The notes: generated from the sequence alone by a model not told the origin. A DNA stretch of 64,000 nt from Salidesulfovibrio onnuriiensis (GCF_008001235.1 NZ_CP040751.1:1099001-1163000); one strand, 5' to 3'; positions 43,968 through 54,956 are shown, counted from the first letter of the stretch. A program made the numbers and translations.

Positions 43968-44153
43968 CTACTTTTTTTCGTTTTTTCCTTCGGGCTGTTT
44001 CATTCCCGCATCGAATCCGTCCAGCACGGCCGACACCGTGTCCAGCAGGCTTTCGGGAATGGTTCCCTCCGTGTCCAGGGACTTTTCGGCCAGGGAGGGG
44101 TCGGCCCCCTGTTCCGCGAGCAGCCTTTTGACCGCCTTGAGGTGCTTTTCCAT
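43968..44153 (-). CDS. Small hypothetical protein, 61 aa
   Basis: Acidic small protein (M-E-K-H-L-K-A-V-K-R-L-L-A-E-Q-G start) with no known domain and a lysine-rich end. GGGAAG lies just upstream of ATG 44153. It follows the lipoprotein gene by 11 bases and is probably cotranscribed with it. The much longer open frame around it runs through the lipoprotein gene in another frame and is not used. Confidence 0.55.
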   Translation of the reverse strand: MEKHLKAVKRLLAEQGADPSLAEKSLDTEGTIPESLLDTVSAVLDGFDAGMKQPEGKNEKK

Positions 44154-44164
44154 GGCGCTTCCCG

Positions 44165-44629
44165 CTATTCCAGGGAAAGGACCGGGTACCCGGCAAAGTC
44201 CCATTCGGGGCCGGGAGGCGTCCTTTCCACCATGAGGGTTTCCCGCAGGACCTTGCCCACGGGCGAGGCGTGTTTTTCCGCATAGACGTGCCAGACCCCG
44301 CCGCCCTTGGTGCGCCCCACCAGGTCCAGGCTTTCGCCCTGGCCCTCCGGCGAGATGGTCAGCAGGGTGACCTTGCGCTCCAGGTAGTTGTCCTTCTGGG
44401 CGGTCTTGAGCACGAAGGCGGAGTACTGGTAGCCGGTGAGGGGGTTTTCCCACTTCACGCTCTGGCGGTCGGCGGATTTGTGCAGGGTCTGGGCCACCTT
44501 TTCCGCGTCGATCCAGTCCATGTACGTGGCCGTATGGGAATCCGCGAACAGGTCCGCGGGCTTGATCTTTTTGCAGGCCGTCACCAGGAGCGGCAGGCAG
44601 AGGAACAGGATAAGTGCGCTTTTTTTCAT
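44165..44629 (-). CDS. Putative lipoprotein
   Basis: Protein of 154 aa with a lipoprotein signal peptide MKKSALILFLCLPLLVTAC (lipobox L-V-T-A-C, Cys19). The mature domain includes W-x-x-P-L-T-G-Y-Q-Y-S-A-F and ends W-D-F-A-G-Y-P-V-L-S-L-E; I do not recognise the family. GAGG lies six bases before ATG 44629. Confidence 0.75.
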   Translation of the reverse strand: MKKSALILFLCLPLLVTACKKIKPADLFADSHTATYMDWIDAEKVAQTLHKSADRQSVKWENPLTGYQYSAFVLKTAQKDNYLERKVTLLTISPEGQGESLDLVGRTKGGGVWHVYAEKHASPVGKVLRETLMVERTPPGPEWDFAGYPVLSLE

Positions 44630-44913
44630 GTATAACCTCGAAAGAAGCATTGGCGCGCCCTTGCCGTGCCTGGCTTTCTTGCCGGGAAGCCATGGCCGGA
44701 TGCGCTCCCCCTTGTTCCAGTTTCGGGCGCGGTTCGTCAAGGCCGGGCTTTCACAACCAACTCGACTTCCGCCCCGGCCCGTGATAATGACCGCCGAAAA
44801 ATGGAGAGGGCTTACCGGTTCTTTCCTTTTCCCGCCCGGACACCTTTACCGTCGTTGGTCGAGGCCATTTCCCGCCGGGCGGGTTTTTGCACACAATCAG
44901 CGGGAGCATATCC

Positions 44914-45081
44914 ATGGAAAAGTATCAGAAGCAGGCCATGCAGGTGGCCAAGGAAGTGGTCATCAAGTTCATCGAGGTGGGCCGCATTTCCCCCGCCAAC
45001 TTCGGCGAGCACTTCAACACCATATACACCGACGTCCTCAAGACCGTTTCCGAACCGGAAGCGGAGCAAGGCGAGGAATAA
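44914..45081 (+). CDS. Small conserved-looking protein upstream of menG, 55 aa
   Basis: Protein of 55 aa (M-E-K-Y-Q-K-Q-A-M-Q-V-A-K-E-V-V-I-K-F-I-E-V-G-R with I-S-P-x-N-F). GGGAG lies eight bases before ATG 44914. It ends seven bases before menG, so it is probably in the same operon. No domain recognised. Confidence 0.7.
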   Translation: MEKYQKQAMQVAKEVVIKFIEVGRISPANFGEHFNTIYTDVLKTVSEPEAEQGEE

Positions 45082-45088
45082 CCGGCCC

Positions 45089-45835
45089 ATGACCGACCAG
45101 GACGGAAAATCCGTCGAAATATCCGGCGCGCACCGCGAGCACGGCCGCCAGGTGGTGGACATGTTCAGCCGCATCGCGGGCTGGTACGATTTTCTCAATC
45201 ATTTCCTGAGCGCGGGCCAGGACATCTACTGGCGCTACCGCCTGGCGCGGGCCGCGAACCCGGCCCCGGACGGCACGGTGCTCGACCTGGCCGCGGGCAC
45301 CATGGACGTTTCCGTGGAACTGCTGCGCCAGTACCCCGGCATCCGGGTGGCCGCTCTGGACTACACCTACGAGATGCTGGCCCAGGGCAGGAAGCGCAAG
45401 CTGCGCCACGGGCGTGAGAACGTCATCTTTCCGGTGCGGGCAGACGGCCGGGCCCTGCCCATGCCCGACGCAAGCGTGGACGCGGTCACCATCGCCTTCG
45501 GCATCCGCAACATCCTGCCGCGCGAGGCGGCCTACAAGGAGGTCCTCCGGGTGCTCAAGCCGGGAGGGCGTTTCTGCATTCTGGAGTTCGGCACGGGCAG
45601 CCGCCGGGTCTGGAAGGGGGTGTACAATTTCTATCTGGACAGGCTGCTTCCGCTCATCGGCAAGATCGTCTCGGGCGATTCCGGGGCCTACCGCTATCTG
45701 GCCGACACCATCCGGTCCTTTCCGGACGAGCGCAGCCTGGCCGCCGAGATGGTGGACGCGGGCTTCGAAAGGGTTTACCACGTGCCCATGATGTCGGGCA
45801 TTGTGTATCTCCATGTCGGCGAGAAGGCGGGCTAG
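45089..45835 (+). CDS. menG: Demethylmenaquinone methyltransferase
   Basis: UbiE/MenG methyltransferase of 248 aa performing the final SAM-dependent step of menaquinone synthesis. Family signatures: M-F-x-x-I-A-x-x-Y-D-x-L-N-x-x-L-S-x-G near 25-43, SAM motif V-L-D-L-A-A-G-T near 64-71, and A-F-G-I-R-N near 132, followed by E-V-L-R-V-L-K-P-G-G. Menaquinone is the respiratory quinone of sulfate reducers. mqnB and a polyprenyl synthase lie 1.6-3 kb downstream on the same strand. Confidence 0.93.
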   Translation: MTDQDGKSVEISGAHREHGRQVVDMFSRIAGWYDFLNHFLSAGQDIYWRYRLARAANPAPDGTVLDLAAGTMDVSVELLRQYPGIRVAALDYTYEMLAQGRKRKLRHGRENVIFPVRADGRALPMPDASVDAVTIAFGIRNILPREAAYKEVLRVLKPGGRFCILEFGTGSRRVWKGVYNFYLDRLLPLIGKIVSGDSGAYRYLADTIRSFPDERSLAAEMVDAGFERVYHVPMMSGIVYLHVGEKAG

Positions 45836-46038
45836 CCGGCCGCGGAGCGTGCGAACGACACCACGAGGATGCCGAGGATGATGGAGGTCAGCCCCAGGAT
45901 GCGCAGGTGGCGCTTGGGCTGGGCCGCCAGGGTCAGGAGCACCTTGGGCATGCGTTCTGCGAACAGAAAATAGGGGATGCCCTCGAAGACGAAGGCCAGC
46001 CCCAGGGCGCTGAGAAAGAGTGTCCAGTCGATATTCAT
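45832..46038 (-). CDS. DUF2065 family small membrane protein
   Basis: Protein of 68 aa with two helices: L-F-L-S-A-L-G-L-A-F-V-F-E-G-I-P-Y-F, then a P-K-V-L-L-T-L-A loop and a second helix. The E-G-I-P-Y-F-L-F-x-x-R-M-P pattern is that of DUF2065 (YjeT-like). Convergent with menG, overlapping by four bases at the stops. Confidence 0.85.
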   Translation of the reverse strand: MNIDWTLFLSALGLAFVFEGIPYFLFAERMPKVLLTLAAQPKRHLRILGLTSIILGILVVSFARSAAG

Positions 46039-46108
46039 GCTATTTTTCTAAACCGGGCAAAGCCTTATTGTCCACCAGTGATATCGCAAAACCATTGGAG
46101 TCATGAAT

Positions 46109-47428
<1,320 letters not shown>

Positions 47429-47440
47429 CGGGAAAACCCC

Positions 47441-48136
47441 ATGCTCGCTTTCGTCACCGCCACCGCCAAGGAGATGCGCGCGGCCCTTTCCGGGCTGGGG
47501 GCGCCCGTGGTGGAGCAGGGCGGCATGGTCTCCTGGAAGTACATGGGCCGGGACTGGCTGCTGTGCGTCAGCGGCGTCGGTCTCGTCAATGCCGGGATCA
47601 TGACCGGCCGCATCCTGGAGCGGGGCGCTCGCGGCGTGCTCAATGCGGGCGTGGCCGGCACCTTTGCCCCGGACGCCGCGCCCATGGGCTCGGCCTGGCT
47701 GGCGGATGTCGAGGTCTGGCCCGAGTACGGGCTGCAACGCGAGGACGGTTCCATTGATCCGCGCGGCATCGGCTTTCCCCTGGGCCAATCCGGAGGCGAG
47801 CCCGTGTTCGACCGGGTGGGCCTGGATCCGCGCGCTGCGGCCGCCGCCATGGACCTGTCCGGGGCCCAAGGGATCCCCGAGGCCGCCTTCCTGAGCGTCA
47901 GCGCGGTGACCGGCACGGGCAAGCGCGCGCAGAAGCTGAGGAAAGTGTTTGACGTGCGGCTGGAGAACATGGAAGGGTTTGCCTTTGCACTCGGCTGCGC
48001 CCAGGCGGGTGCGCCGTTCCTCGAACTGCGCACCGTGTCCAATGTGGTGGGTTCGAGGAGCAAGGAGGACTGGAATCTTGAGGGGGCGCTGACCGCGTTG
48101 GGGGATGCCTGTTCCCGAGTACTACAAGCGAGCTGA
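47441..48136 (+). CDS. mqnB: Futalosine hydrolase
   Basis: Nucleoside hydrolase of 231 aa in the futalosine route to menaquinone, releasing hypoxanthine from futalosine. It has the nucleoside-phosphorylase fold: V-S-G-V-G-x-V-N-A near 43-52, N-A-G-V-A-G near 67-72, and M-E-G-F-A near 176 with V-S-N-x-V-G-x-R near 206. Next gene, a polyprenyl diphosphate synthase, starts two bases after the stop, tying it to quinone synthesis. Confidence 0.92.
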   Translation: MLAFVTATAKEMRAALSGLGAPVVEQGGMVSWKYMGRDWLLCVSGVGLVNAGIMTGRILERGARGVLNAGVAGTFAPDAAPMGSAWLADVEVWPEYGLQREDGSIDPRGIGFPLGQSGGEPVFDRVGLDPRAAAAAMDLSGAQGIPEAAFLSVSAVTGTGKRAQKLRKVFDVRLENMEGFAFALGCAQAGAPFLELRTVSNVVGSRSKEDWNLEGALTALGDACSRVLQAS

Positions 48137-48137
48137 C

Positions 48138-49106
48138 ATGACAGAATTGCTGCAATATTTCGAAAGGGAGCTGCCGGGCGTCAACGCCTTTCTGGTGGAC
48201 GAGGCCGCCAGGCTGAACGGCCTGGTGCGCGAGGTGGCCCTGCATATCCTCAAATCCGGGGGCAAGCGCATCCGGCCCATGCTGACCATTCTCATGGCCC
48301 GGGCCCAGGGCTACGCCAAGGACGACTTCCTGCCCATGGCCTGCGCCCTGGAACTGCTGCACTCCGCCACCCTGCTGCACGACGACTACCTGGACGACGC
48401 GGACATGCGCCGCGGCAGCAAGGCCTCCCATCTGGTTTTCGGCCGCACCGAGACCATCCTGGCGGGCGACGCGCTGTTGGCCCTGGCCAATGAAATGGGC
48501 GCGCGCTACGGCAAGGCTCGGCTTTCGGCCCTGCTGGCCAAGGGCACCATGGAGACCGCCGTGGGCGAGATCGAGGAGATCCAGTTTTCCAAGAATCCGG
48601 CCCTGGACAGGGACGTGTACATGGATATCATTATCGGCAAGACCGCCCGGCTCATCGAGACGGCCTGCCGCTGCGGCGTGGCCATGGCCACGGATTCCAC
48701 CGAGGCGGAGGACGCCGCCGGGGAATACGGCCTGAACCTGGGCATCGCCTTCCAGCTGGTGGACGACGCCCTGGACTACGCCTCCCCCACCACCGAAACC
48801 GGCAAGCCCGAAGGGGGAGACCTCAAGGAGGGCAAGGTGACCCTGCCCCTCATCCTGCTCATGGAGGATGCGGACGAGGCCGCCAACGAGGAACTGCTGG
48901 ACGCGCTCCGGGAAAAACGGCTTACCCCGGACCAGTGTGTTTCCATCGTGGAGCAGGTGGTGGACGGCGGATACGCCGACAGGACGCGGCAGGAGGCCGC
49001 GGCATACGTGGAGCGGGCCAAGCAGGCCCTGGCGGGCTTCCCGGACTGTCGGGAAGTGACCGTGCTCAAACAGGCAGCCGACTACGTGCTGACCAGGACA
49101 AAGTAA
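48138..49106 (+). CDS. Long-chain polyprenyl diphosphate synthase
   Basis: Trans-prenyltransferase of 322 aa that builds the menaquinone side chain (hepta/octaprenyl type). First aspartate-rich motif D-D-Y-L-D-D at 82-87 followed by R-R-G, second D-D-A-L-D at 209-213, G-G-K-R-I-R-P near 41-47. Chain length cannot be read reliably. Start at ATG 48138, one base after the mqnB TGA; the frame continues eleven codons upstream inside mqnB. Confidence 0.93.
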   Translation: MTELLQYFERELPGVNAFLVDEAARLNGLVREVALHILKSGGKRIRPMLTILMARAQGYAKDDFLPMACALELLHSATLLHDDYLDDADMRRGSKASHLVFGRTETILAGDALLALANEMGARYGKARLSALLAKGTMETAVGEIEEIQFSKNPALDRDVYMDIIIGKTARLIETACRCGVAMATDSTEAEDAAGEYGLNLGIAFQLVDDALDYASPTTETGKPEGGDLKEGKVTLPLILLMEDADEAANEELLDALREKRLTPDQCVSIVEQVVDGGYADRTRQEAAAYVERAKQALAGFPDCREVTVLKQAADYVLTRTK

Positions 49107-49108
49107 AC

Positions 49109-49138
49109 AAGGCCGATCGGGAAACCGATCGGCCTTTT
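49109..49138 (+). terminator. Rho-independent terminator
   Basis: AAGGCCGATCGG-GAAA-CCGATCGGCCTT, a perfect 12-base-pair stem with a stable tetraloop, followed by TT. Confidence 0.9.
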
Positions 49139-49169
49139 CAGTTAATAAGGACGCTAAGGAGCGAAGACA

Positions 49170-52157
49170 ATGCTGTTTCGTGTTGAAGTTGGTTTGAAGG
49201 CGCACGTGCGCGACGTTTTGGGCGAGCGGGTGGTCCGCAAGATCGAGAACGAACTGCACCTGGCCGTGGACGGGATCCGCATCATCAACGTCTATACACT
49301 GGAAGGCCTCACTCGGGAACAGGTGGACCTGGCCCTGGAGCGGGCCGCCCTGCACGACCCCGTGCTGCACGAGGTCTCGCTTGCGCCCCTGGCCCGGGAC
49401 TTCGACTGGGCCCTGGAGGTGGGCTTCCGCCCCGGCGTCACCGACAACGCGGGCCGCACCGCCCGCGAGACCCTGGGCGTGGTGCTGGGCATCCCCACCG
49501 GCGGCGTCAGGGTCTACACCTCCAACCAGTATCTCATCTCCGGCGCGCTGGACGAGGCCACAGTGGAGCATGTCGCCAAGGACCTGCTGGCCAACGAGCT
49601 GATCCAGCGCTTCGAATACAAGTCCGCCGCCGAGTGGAAGGCGCAGTCCGGCTTCGAGGCCAAGGCCGCCGAAGTCACGGGACGGGCCAGCGACGAGGTG
49701 GCCGTCATCAATCTTTCGGCCATGAGCGACGCGGAGATGATGGATTTCTCCCGGGCCAACACCCTGGCCCTGTCCCTCAAGGAACTGCACACCATCCGCG
49801 ACTACTATGCGCGGCCTGAGGTGAAGGAGGAGCGCGCCGCCCTGGGGCTGCCCGCCGACCCCACGGACGCGGAGGTCGAGGTGCTGGCCCAGACCTGGTC
49901 CGAGCACTGCAAGCACAAGATCTTCAGCTCGCAGATCACCTATGCCAACAAGGACACGGGCAAGATTTCCTCGGTGGACAGTCTGTACAAGACCTATATC
50001 CAGAACAGCACCAAGGCCATCCGTCAGCGCAACGCCGAGTCCGGCAAGTACGGCGACTACTGCCTGTCCGTGTTCAAGGACAATGCCGGGGTCATCGACT
50101 TTTCCGAGGACCTCAACGTCTGCGTGAAGATGGAGACCCACAACAGCCCGTCCGCCCTGGACCCCTACGGCGGGGCCCTCACCGGCATCGTGGGTGTGAA
50201 CCGCGACCCCATGGGGACCGGCATGGGCGCCAACCTGCTGTGCAACACCGACGTTTTCTGCTTTGCCTCGCCGTACCATGAGGGCGAGCTGCCGCCCCGG
50301 CTGCTGCACCCGCGCCGCGTGTTCGAAGGCGTGCGCGAGGGCGTGGAGCATGGCGGCAACAAGTCCGGCATCCCCACGGTGAACGGCTCCATCGTCTTTG
50401 ACGAGCGCTACCTGGGCAAGCCCTTGGTCTACTGCGGCACCATCGGCTCCATGCCCAAGACCGTGGCCGGACGCCCCAGCCATGAGAAAAAGGCCCGGGA
50501 CGGCGACATCATCGTCATGTCCGGCGGCCGCATCGGCAAGGACGGCATCCACGGCGCCACCTTTTCGTCTGAAGAACTGCACGAGGGCTCCCCGGCCACT
50601 GCCGTGCAGATCGGCGACCCCATCACCCAGCGCAAGATGTACGACTTTCTCATGCGCGCCCGCGACCGGGGCCTGTATAACGCCATCACAGACAACGGCG
50701 CGGGCGGCCTGTCCTCGTCCGTGGGCGAGATGGCCGAGGACTCGGGCGGGTTCGACATGGATCTGGCCAAGGCCCCGCTCAAGTACGACGGCCTGCGCCC
50801 GTGGGAGATCCTCATTTCCGAGGCCCAGGAACGCATGACCATGGCCGTTCCCGCGGACAAGCTGGACGAGTTCATGGCCCTTTCCAGGGAGATGGACGTG
50901 GAGTCCACGGCCCTGGGCACCTTCAATTCCAAGGGCAGGTACCTGGTTCGCTACAACGACAAGATCGTCACCTGCCTGGACATGGAGTTCCTGCACGGCG
51001 GCGTTCCCCAGATGGAACTGGAGGCCGTGTGGGAGCGCCCGGTCATCGAGCAGGGCGGGACGCCGGACGTGGCCGACCACGGGGCGCTGCTGCACGACAT
51101 GCTCGGCCGCCTGAACATCTGCTCCAAGGAATACGTGGTGCGCCAGTACGATCACGAGGTGCAGGGCCGCAGTGTGGTCAAGCCCATGGTCGGGAAAAAG
51201 AGCGACGGCCCGTCCAACGCGGGCGTGCTGCGCCCGGACCTGGCCTCGGAGCGCGGCCTGGTGGTTTCCCACGGCATCTGCCCCAAGTATTCGGACATCG
51301 ACACCTACTGGATGATGGCCAACGCCATTGACGAGGGCATCCGCAACGCCGTGGCCGTGGGCGCGGACCCGGACTACATGGCCGGCGTGGACAACTTCTG
51401 CTGGTGCGACCCGGTCCAGTCCGAGTCCACCCCGGACGGCCGCTACAAGCTGGCCCAGCTCGTGCGCGCCAACGAGGCCCTGTCCCACTACTGCCTGGGC
51501 TTCGGCGTTCCCTGCGTCTCGGGCAAGGACTCCATGAAAAACGACTACAAGGGCGGCGGCCACAAGATTTCCATTCCGCCCACCGTGCTCTTCTCGGTCA
51601 TCGGCGTGGTGCCCGACGTGAACAAGTGCACCACCTCGGACTTCAAGCGTCCCGGCGAGCTGGTCTACGTGCTCGGCCTGACCCGGCCCGAGCTGGGCGG
51701 TTCCGAGGTCTCCTCGCAGCTCGGTTTTTCCAGCGCGGAGGTGCCCCAGGTGGACCTGCTCTCGGCCAAGGCCCGCTACGCCTCGGTGTTCGCGGCCCTG
51801 CAGCGGGGGCTCATCACGGCCTGCCACGACCTTTCCGACGGCGGCCTGGCCTGCGCCGCAGCCGAAATGTGCATCGGCGGACGCCTGGGCGCGGCAATCG
51901 ATCTGGACCGGGTGCCCACCTGCGGCGGCATGAACCTGACCGGGCTGCTGTACAGTGAGTCGGCCAGCCGGTTCCTGGTCACGGTGCCCCAGGCCCAAAA
52001 GGGCGAATTCGAGGCCCTGTTCGCGGGTCAGAAATTCGCCGGAATCGGACAGGTGGTCGCCGAAGAGGAACTGACCATGACCAGAGCCGGAAAGACGGTG
52101 GTGCAGGCGGGCGTGGAGGGCCTGGCAAAGGCCTTCAAGGCCACCCTGGACTGGTAG
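49170..52157 (+). CDS. purL: Phosphoribosylformylglycinamidine synthase, PurS-PurL fusion
   Basis: Purine biosynthesis enzyme converting FGAR to FGAM, 995 aa. Residues about 75-155 look like PurS (F-R-P-G-V-x-D-x-x-G-x-x-x), and from about 200 on it is PurL: W-S-E-H-C-K-H-K, K-M-E-T-H-N-S-P, a duplicated AIR-synthase-like fold with D-N-G-A-G-G-L-S-S, and V-S-G-K-D-S-M-K-N. The glutaminase domain is absent, so a separate PurQ elsewhere must supply ammonia. It is intermediate between the small (about 740 aa) and large (about 1300 aa) forms. AAGGAG precedes ATG, and it is transcribed alone. Confidence 0.95.
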   Translation: MLFRVEVGLKAHVRDVLGERVVRKIENELHLAVDGIRIINVYTLEGLTREQVDLALERAALHDPVLHEVSLAPLARDFDWALEVGFRPGVTDNAGRTARETLGVVLGIPTGGVRVYTSNQYLISGALDEATVEHVAKDLLANELIQRFEYKSAAEWKAQSGFEAKAAEVTGRASDEVAVINLSAMSDAEMMDFSRANTLALSLKELHTIRDYYARPEVKEERAALGLPADPTDAEVEVLAQTWSEHCKHKIFSSQITYANKDTGKISSVDSLYKTYIQNSTKAIRQRNAESGKYGDYCLSVFKDNAGVIDFSEDLNVCVKMETHNSPSALDPYGGALTGIVGVNRDPMGTGMGANLLCNTDVFCFASPYHEGELPPRLLHPRRVFEGVREGVEHGGNKSGIPTVNGSIVFDERYLGKPLVYCGTIGSMPKTVAGRPSHEKKARDGDIIVMSGGRIGKDGIHGATFSSEELHEGSPATAVQIGDPITQRKMYDFLMRARDRGLYNAITDNGAGGLSSSVGEMAEDSGGFDMDLAKAPLKYDGLRPWEILISEAQERMTMAVPADKLDEFMALSREMDVESTALGTFNSKGRYLVRYNDKIVTCLDMEFLHGGVPQMELEAVWERPVIEQGGTPDVADHGALLHDMLGRLNICSKEYVVRQYDHEVQGRSVVKPMVGKKSDGPSNAGVLRPDLASERGLVVSHGICPKYSDIDTYWMMANAIDEGIRNAVAVGADPDYMAGVDNFCWCDPVQSESTPDGRYKLAQLVRANEALSHYCLGFGVPCVSGKDSMKNDYKGGGHKISIPPTVLFSVIGVVPDVNKCTTSDFKRPGELVYVLGLTRPELGGSEVSSQLGFSSAEVPQVDLLSAKARYASVFAALQRGLITACHDLSDGGLACAAAEMCIGGRLGAAIDLDRVPTCGGMNLTGLLYSESASRFLVTVPQAQKGEFEALFAGQKFAGIGQVVAEEELTMTRAGKTVVQAGVEGLAKAFKATLDW

Positions 52158-52318
52158 CTTTCCGCAACATTTCAGCCCCCCTGAAGAAGGGAATTGTTAC
52201 GGGATAGGCCCTTTACTCAATGTGGAAAAACCGCTATACGGGTGGGAAGGGTGAGATTCTGTAAGGTTCTAATTTTTCAATGATTCCGGGCGTGATGCGC
52301 GGAGAGGGAGCTGGCAAA

Positions 52319-52804
52319 ATGGGAGATACCAACCGGTGGAGGGCGGGCTGTCTCGCGTGTGCGGCGGCAGCCCTGCTTTGGGTCTGTTTCCAGGCGTCGG
52401 CGGGGGTGGCCGGTTCGGACAGGTACGTGGGGTCCGAGGCGTGCGCCGACTGTCATGAAACCCAGTACGAAAACTACAAGAAATTCTCCAAGAAGGCGCA
52501 TTCCAGCAAGTCGGTCAAGATGATGGCCGGGGACCTGACGCCTTCGGAACTCAAGGAATGTTATGCCTGCCATGTGACCGGCTACGGGAAGCCGGGCGGG
52601 TTCGTCTCCTTTGAGGAGACCCCGGCCATGGCCGACGCCGGATGCGAGGTCTGCCACGGTCCCGGGTACGACCATATCGAGGCCGACGGGGACCCCGAGC
52701 TCATCAAGGGCAGTCTGGAGATTTCCGACTGTGAATCCTGCCACAACGCCGAGCGCGTGTCCGCGTTCGACTACAAGCCGCTACTCTACGGCGGCGCGCA
52801 CTAG
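52319..52804 (+). CDS. Exported four-haem cytochrome c (c554-like)
   Basis: Periplasmic protein of 161 aa: signal peptide (residues about 1-31) and four C-x2-C-H haem sites (C-A-D-C-H, C-Y-A-C-H, C-E-V-C-H, C-E-S-C-H). The first, in Y-V-G-S-E-A-C-A-D-C-H-E-x-x-Y, is the usual opening of cytochrome c554-type domains. Its start has GGAGAGGGAG upstream, and upstream in-frame ATGs lack one. It ends nine bases before a haem-motif chemoreceptor gene, which implies a functional pair in redox or oxygen sensing. Confidence 0.88.
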   Translation: MGDTNRWRAGCLACAAAALLWVCFQASAGVAGSDRYVGSEACADCHETQYENYKKFSKKAHSSKSVKMMAGDLTPSELKECYACHVTGYGKPGGFVSFEETPAMADAGCEVCHGPGYDHIEADGDPELIKGSLEISDCESCHNAERVSAFDYKPLLYGGAH

Positions 52805-52813
52805 GAGGCGGGC

Positions 52814-54829
52814 ATGGATTTCATTCGCAAGTCGCTGGGAGTCAAGGTTATCCTGCTTTCCTCGCTGCTCACCATAGTGGCTTTCGCAGGGCTGTTCATC
52901 TATAATTCCTATACCAATTACGACCACGCGCTGCATGAGGTGGAATCCGCCTCGTCCCGCGTGGCCGACATGCTGTACATGGCCATCGAGGACCCCATGA
53001 GCATCGGGGACAACGAAGGCACGGAGCTCAAGTTCCTGCAGATGGCCGAGCGCTACCCGGACACCAAGGCCTATCTCGCGGATTACAAGGGCGAGATCAC
53101 CTATTCCACGGAGGACAAGGCCCTCCGGCAGAGCGTGTTCGACGTTCGCAGGGAGGCGGGACTGCCCGAGATGATCCAGGAAGGGCTCGGGATCTCCATG
53201 ACCCGGGGCAGGCTCATGGAGATCGATGGGCGGCAGCAGTTCGTGGAGGTCAAATCCATCGAGAACAGCCCGTCCTGCCACCACTGCCACGGCAAGTCCC
53301 GGAAGATTCTGGGCGCCATGGTCCTGGCGGTGGACGTCAGCCCGCAGTTCAGCGCCCTCCGGGATAACCAGATCCGGTCCGCGGGCATTTCCGTGCTCGG
53401 CGTGGCCGCGCTCCTGGCGGCGCTCATCCTGTTCATGAACCGCAACATCATCAGCCGCATCGCCACCATCACGGCCAGCACCGAAGAGGTCAGCCGGGGC
53501 AACCTGGACGCCGAGTTCCACGTCAGGGGCGAGGACGAGCTGGGCAAGCTGGGCAACTACCTGGCCGAGATGGTGGACCAGATCAAGGACCAGCTCCAGT
53601 ACAACCGGTCCGTGCTTTCCGGCATTATCGTGCCGCTGTTCGTCACGGACGAGCTCGAGCGTTTCACCTACCTGAACGAGCCCCTGGAGGCCATTCTGGG
53701 CAGGAGCGTCGCCGAGGTGGAGGGCCGGACGGTCACCGAGGTCTTCGATTGCCTGGAGGGCGAGGAGTCCTGCGATGCGGCCCACGTGATCCAGAGCGGC
53801 AAGACCCTGAGCGGCAACTTCCGCTACACCAACCCGGAGGGCGTCACCTATCCTCTGCATTTCGAGTGCTCACCGCTCCTGGATGCGGACGGCAGGACCG
53901 TGGGCGCCATCGGCGTGCTCATCGACCTGACCCGCGAGGAACGGGACAAGGCGGACATCGAGTCCCAGCGCCAGAACCTGCTGGTGGTGGCCAACGAGGT
54001 CACCGAGGTGGCCATGGCCCTGAACCGCGCCTCCGAGGAACTCTCGGCCCAGATGGACCAGCTGGCGGGCGGCGTGGACACCACGGCCGACCAGACCAGC
54101 CAGGTGGCCACGGCCATGGAGCAGATGAACTCCACGGTGCTGGAGGTGGCCCGCAACGCAGCGGAAACCTCCGACGCCTCGGACACGGCCAACAAGGTGG
54201 CCGTGGAGGGCGGGGAAGTGGTGCGCAGGACCGTTTCCGAGATCAATGAAGTGGCCAAGACCACGGAGAGCCTGGCGGCCTCCCTGAGCGACCTTTCGGA
54301 CCGGGCCCAGGGCATCGGCCAGGTCATCAACGTCATCAACGATATCGCTGACCAGACCAACCTGCTGGCGCTCAACGCGGCCATCGAGGCGGCCCGAGCG
54401 GGCGAGGCCGGTCGCGGCTTTGCCGTGGTCGCCGACGAGGTGCGCAAGCTGGCCGAAAAGACCATGAGCGCCACCAAGGAGGTGGAGGAGGCCATCTATC
54501 TCATCCAGCAGAGCACCAGCGAGGTGGTGGGCGAGATGGACGGCACCAAGGAACGGGTGGTCAATGCCTCGGAAATGGCCCAGGGCTCGGGTGAGGTCCT
54601 GAGCAAGATCGTCAAGGAGGCGGGCACCATCGCCACCATGGTTTCCGGCATAGCCGCCGCGGCCGAGGAGCAGTCCGCCACCAGTGATCAGATCAACTCC
54701 AGCGTGACCCAGATCAACGATCTCTCGCAGGAGGTGCTGGGCGGAATTCAGGAATCCAATCGGGGGATCCAGGAGGTGGCCGAGATGTCGCAGAAGCTCG
54801 CCACTCTGGTGGAGAAATTCAAGAACTAG
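52814..54829 (+). CDS. Methyl-accepting chemotaxis protein with periplasmic haem motif and PAS domain (DcrA-like)
   Basis: Chemoreceptor of 671 aa. Helix 1 (about 12-30), periplasmic domain 31-188 containing a C-H-H-C-H c-type haem motif at 155-159, helix 2 (about 189-208), HAMP (about 209-260), a cytoplasmic PAS domain (about 265-390), and the signalling coiled coil with the conserved hairpin [16 protein letters not shown]. There is no CheR-binding pentapeptide at the end. The periplasmic haem resembles DcrA of Desulfovibrio vulgaris, an oxygen/redox chemosensor. GGAGG precedes the ATG, nine bases after the cytochrome gene. Confidence 0.93.
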   Translation: MDFIRKSLGVKVILLSSLLTIVAFAGLFIYNSYTNYDHALHEVESASSRVADMLYMAIEDPMSIGDNEGTELKFLQMAERYPDTKAYLADYKGEITYSTEDKALRQSVFDVRREAGLPEMIQEGLGISMTRGRLMEIDGRQQFVEVKSIENSPSCHHCHGKSRKILGAMVLAVDVSPQFSALRDNQIRSAGISVLGVAALLAALILFMNRNIISRIATITASTEEVSRGNLDAEFHVRGEDELGKLGNYLAEMVDQIKDQLQYNRSVLSGIIVPLFVTDELERFTYLNEPLEAILGRSVAEVEGRTVTEVFDCLEGEESCDAAHVIQSGKTLSGNFRYTNPEGVTYPLHFECSPLLDADGRTVGAIGVLIDLTREERDKADIESQRQNLLVVANEVTEVAMALNRASEELSAQMDQLAGGVDTTADQTSQVATAMEQMNSTVLEVARNAAETSDASDTANKVAVEGGEVVRRTVSEINEVAKTTESLAASLSDLSDRAQGIGQVINVINDIADQTNLLALNAAIEAARAGEAGRGFAVVADEVRKLAEKTMSATKEVEEAIYLIQQSTSEVVGEMDGTKERVVNASEMAQGSGEVLSKIVKEAGTIATMVSGIAAAAEEQSATSDQINSSVTQINDLSQEVLGGIQESNRGIQEVAEMSQKLATLVEKFKN

Positions 54830-54871
54830 CCCGGTAGTTGCGTTTTTCCCCGAAACACTGTTACCAACCAA

Positions 54872-54905
54872 AAGGTCGTGGCTGTTTGCGGTCGCGGCCT
54901 TTTTG
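54872..54905 (+). terminator. Rho-independent terminator
   Basis: AAGGTCGTG/CGCGGCCTT stem with two wobble pairs and a loop of about twelve bases, followed by TTTT. It ends the cytochrome-chemoreceptor operon. Confidence 0.7.
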
Positions 54906-54927
54906 TTCAAGATATCGCGGATTCTTC

Positions 54928-54956
54928 TTGACGAAGGAAAGAATCTTTCTTAGGAA
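54928..54956 (+). promoter_or_regulatory. Candidate promoter of perR
   Basis: TTGACG at 54928-54933, a 17-base spacer, TAGGAA at 54951-54956 (weak -10). The adjoining operator at 54959-54976 overlaps the expected start of transcription. Confidence 0.4.

Noticed and set aside
44666-45088. Upstream extension of menG by 141 codons
   Set aside because: The extension overlaps a small gene in another frame and is basic, unstructured text; MenG similarity starts at 45089.
47898-51998. A 1366-codon minus-strand open frame across mqnB, the prenyl synthase and purL
   Set aside because: It spans three well-supported plus-strand genes and a terminator, with shadow-type composition.
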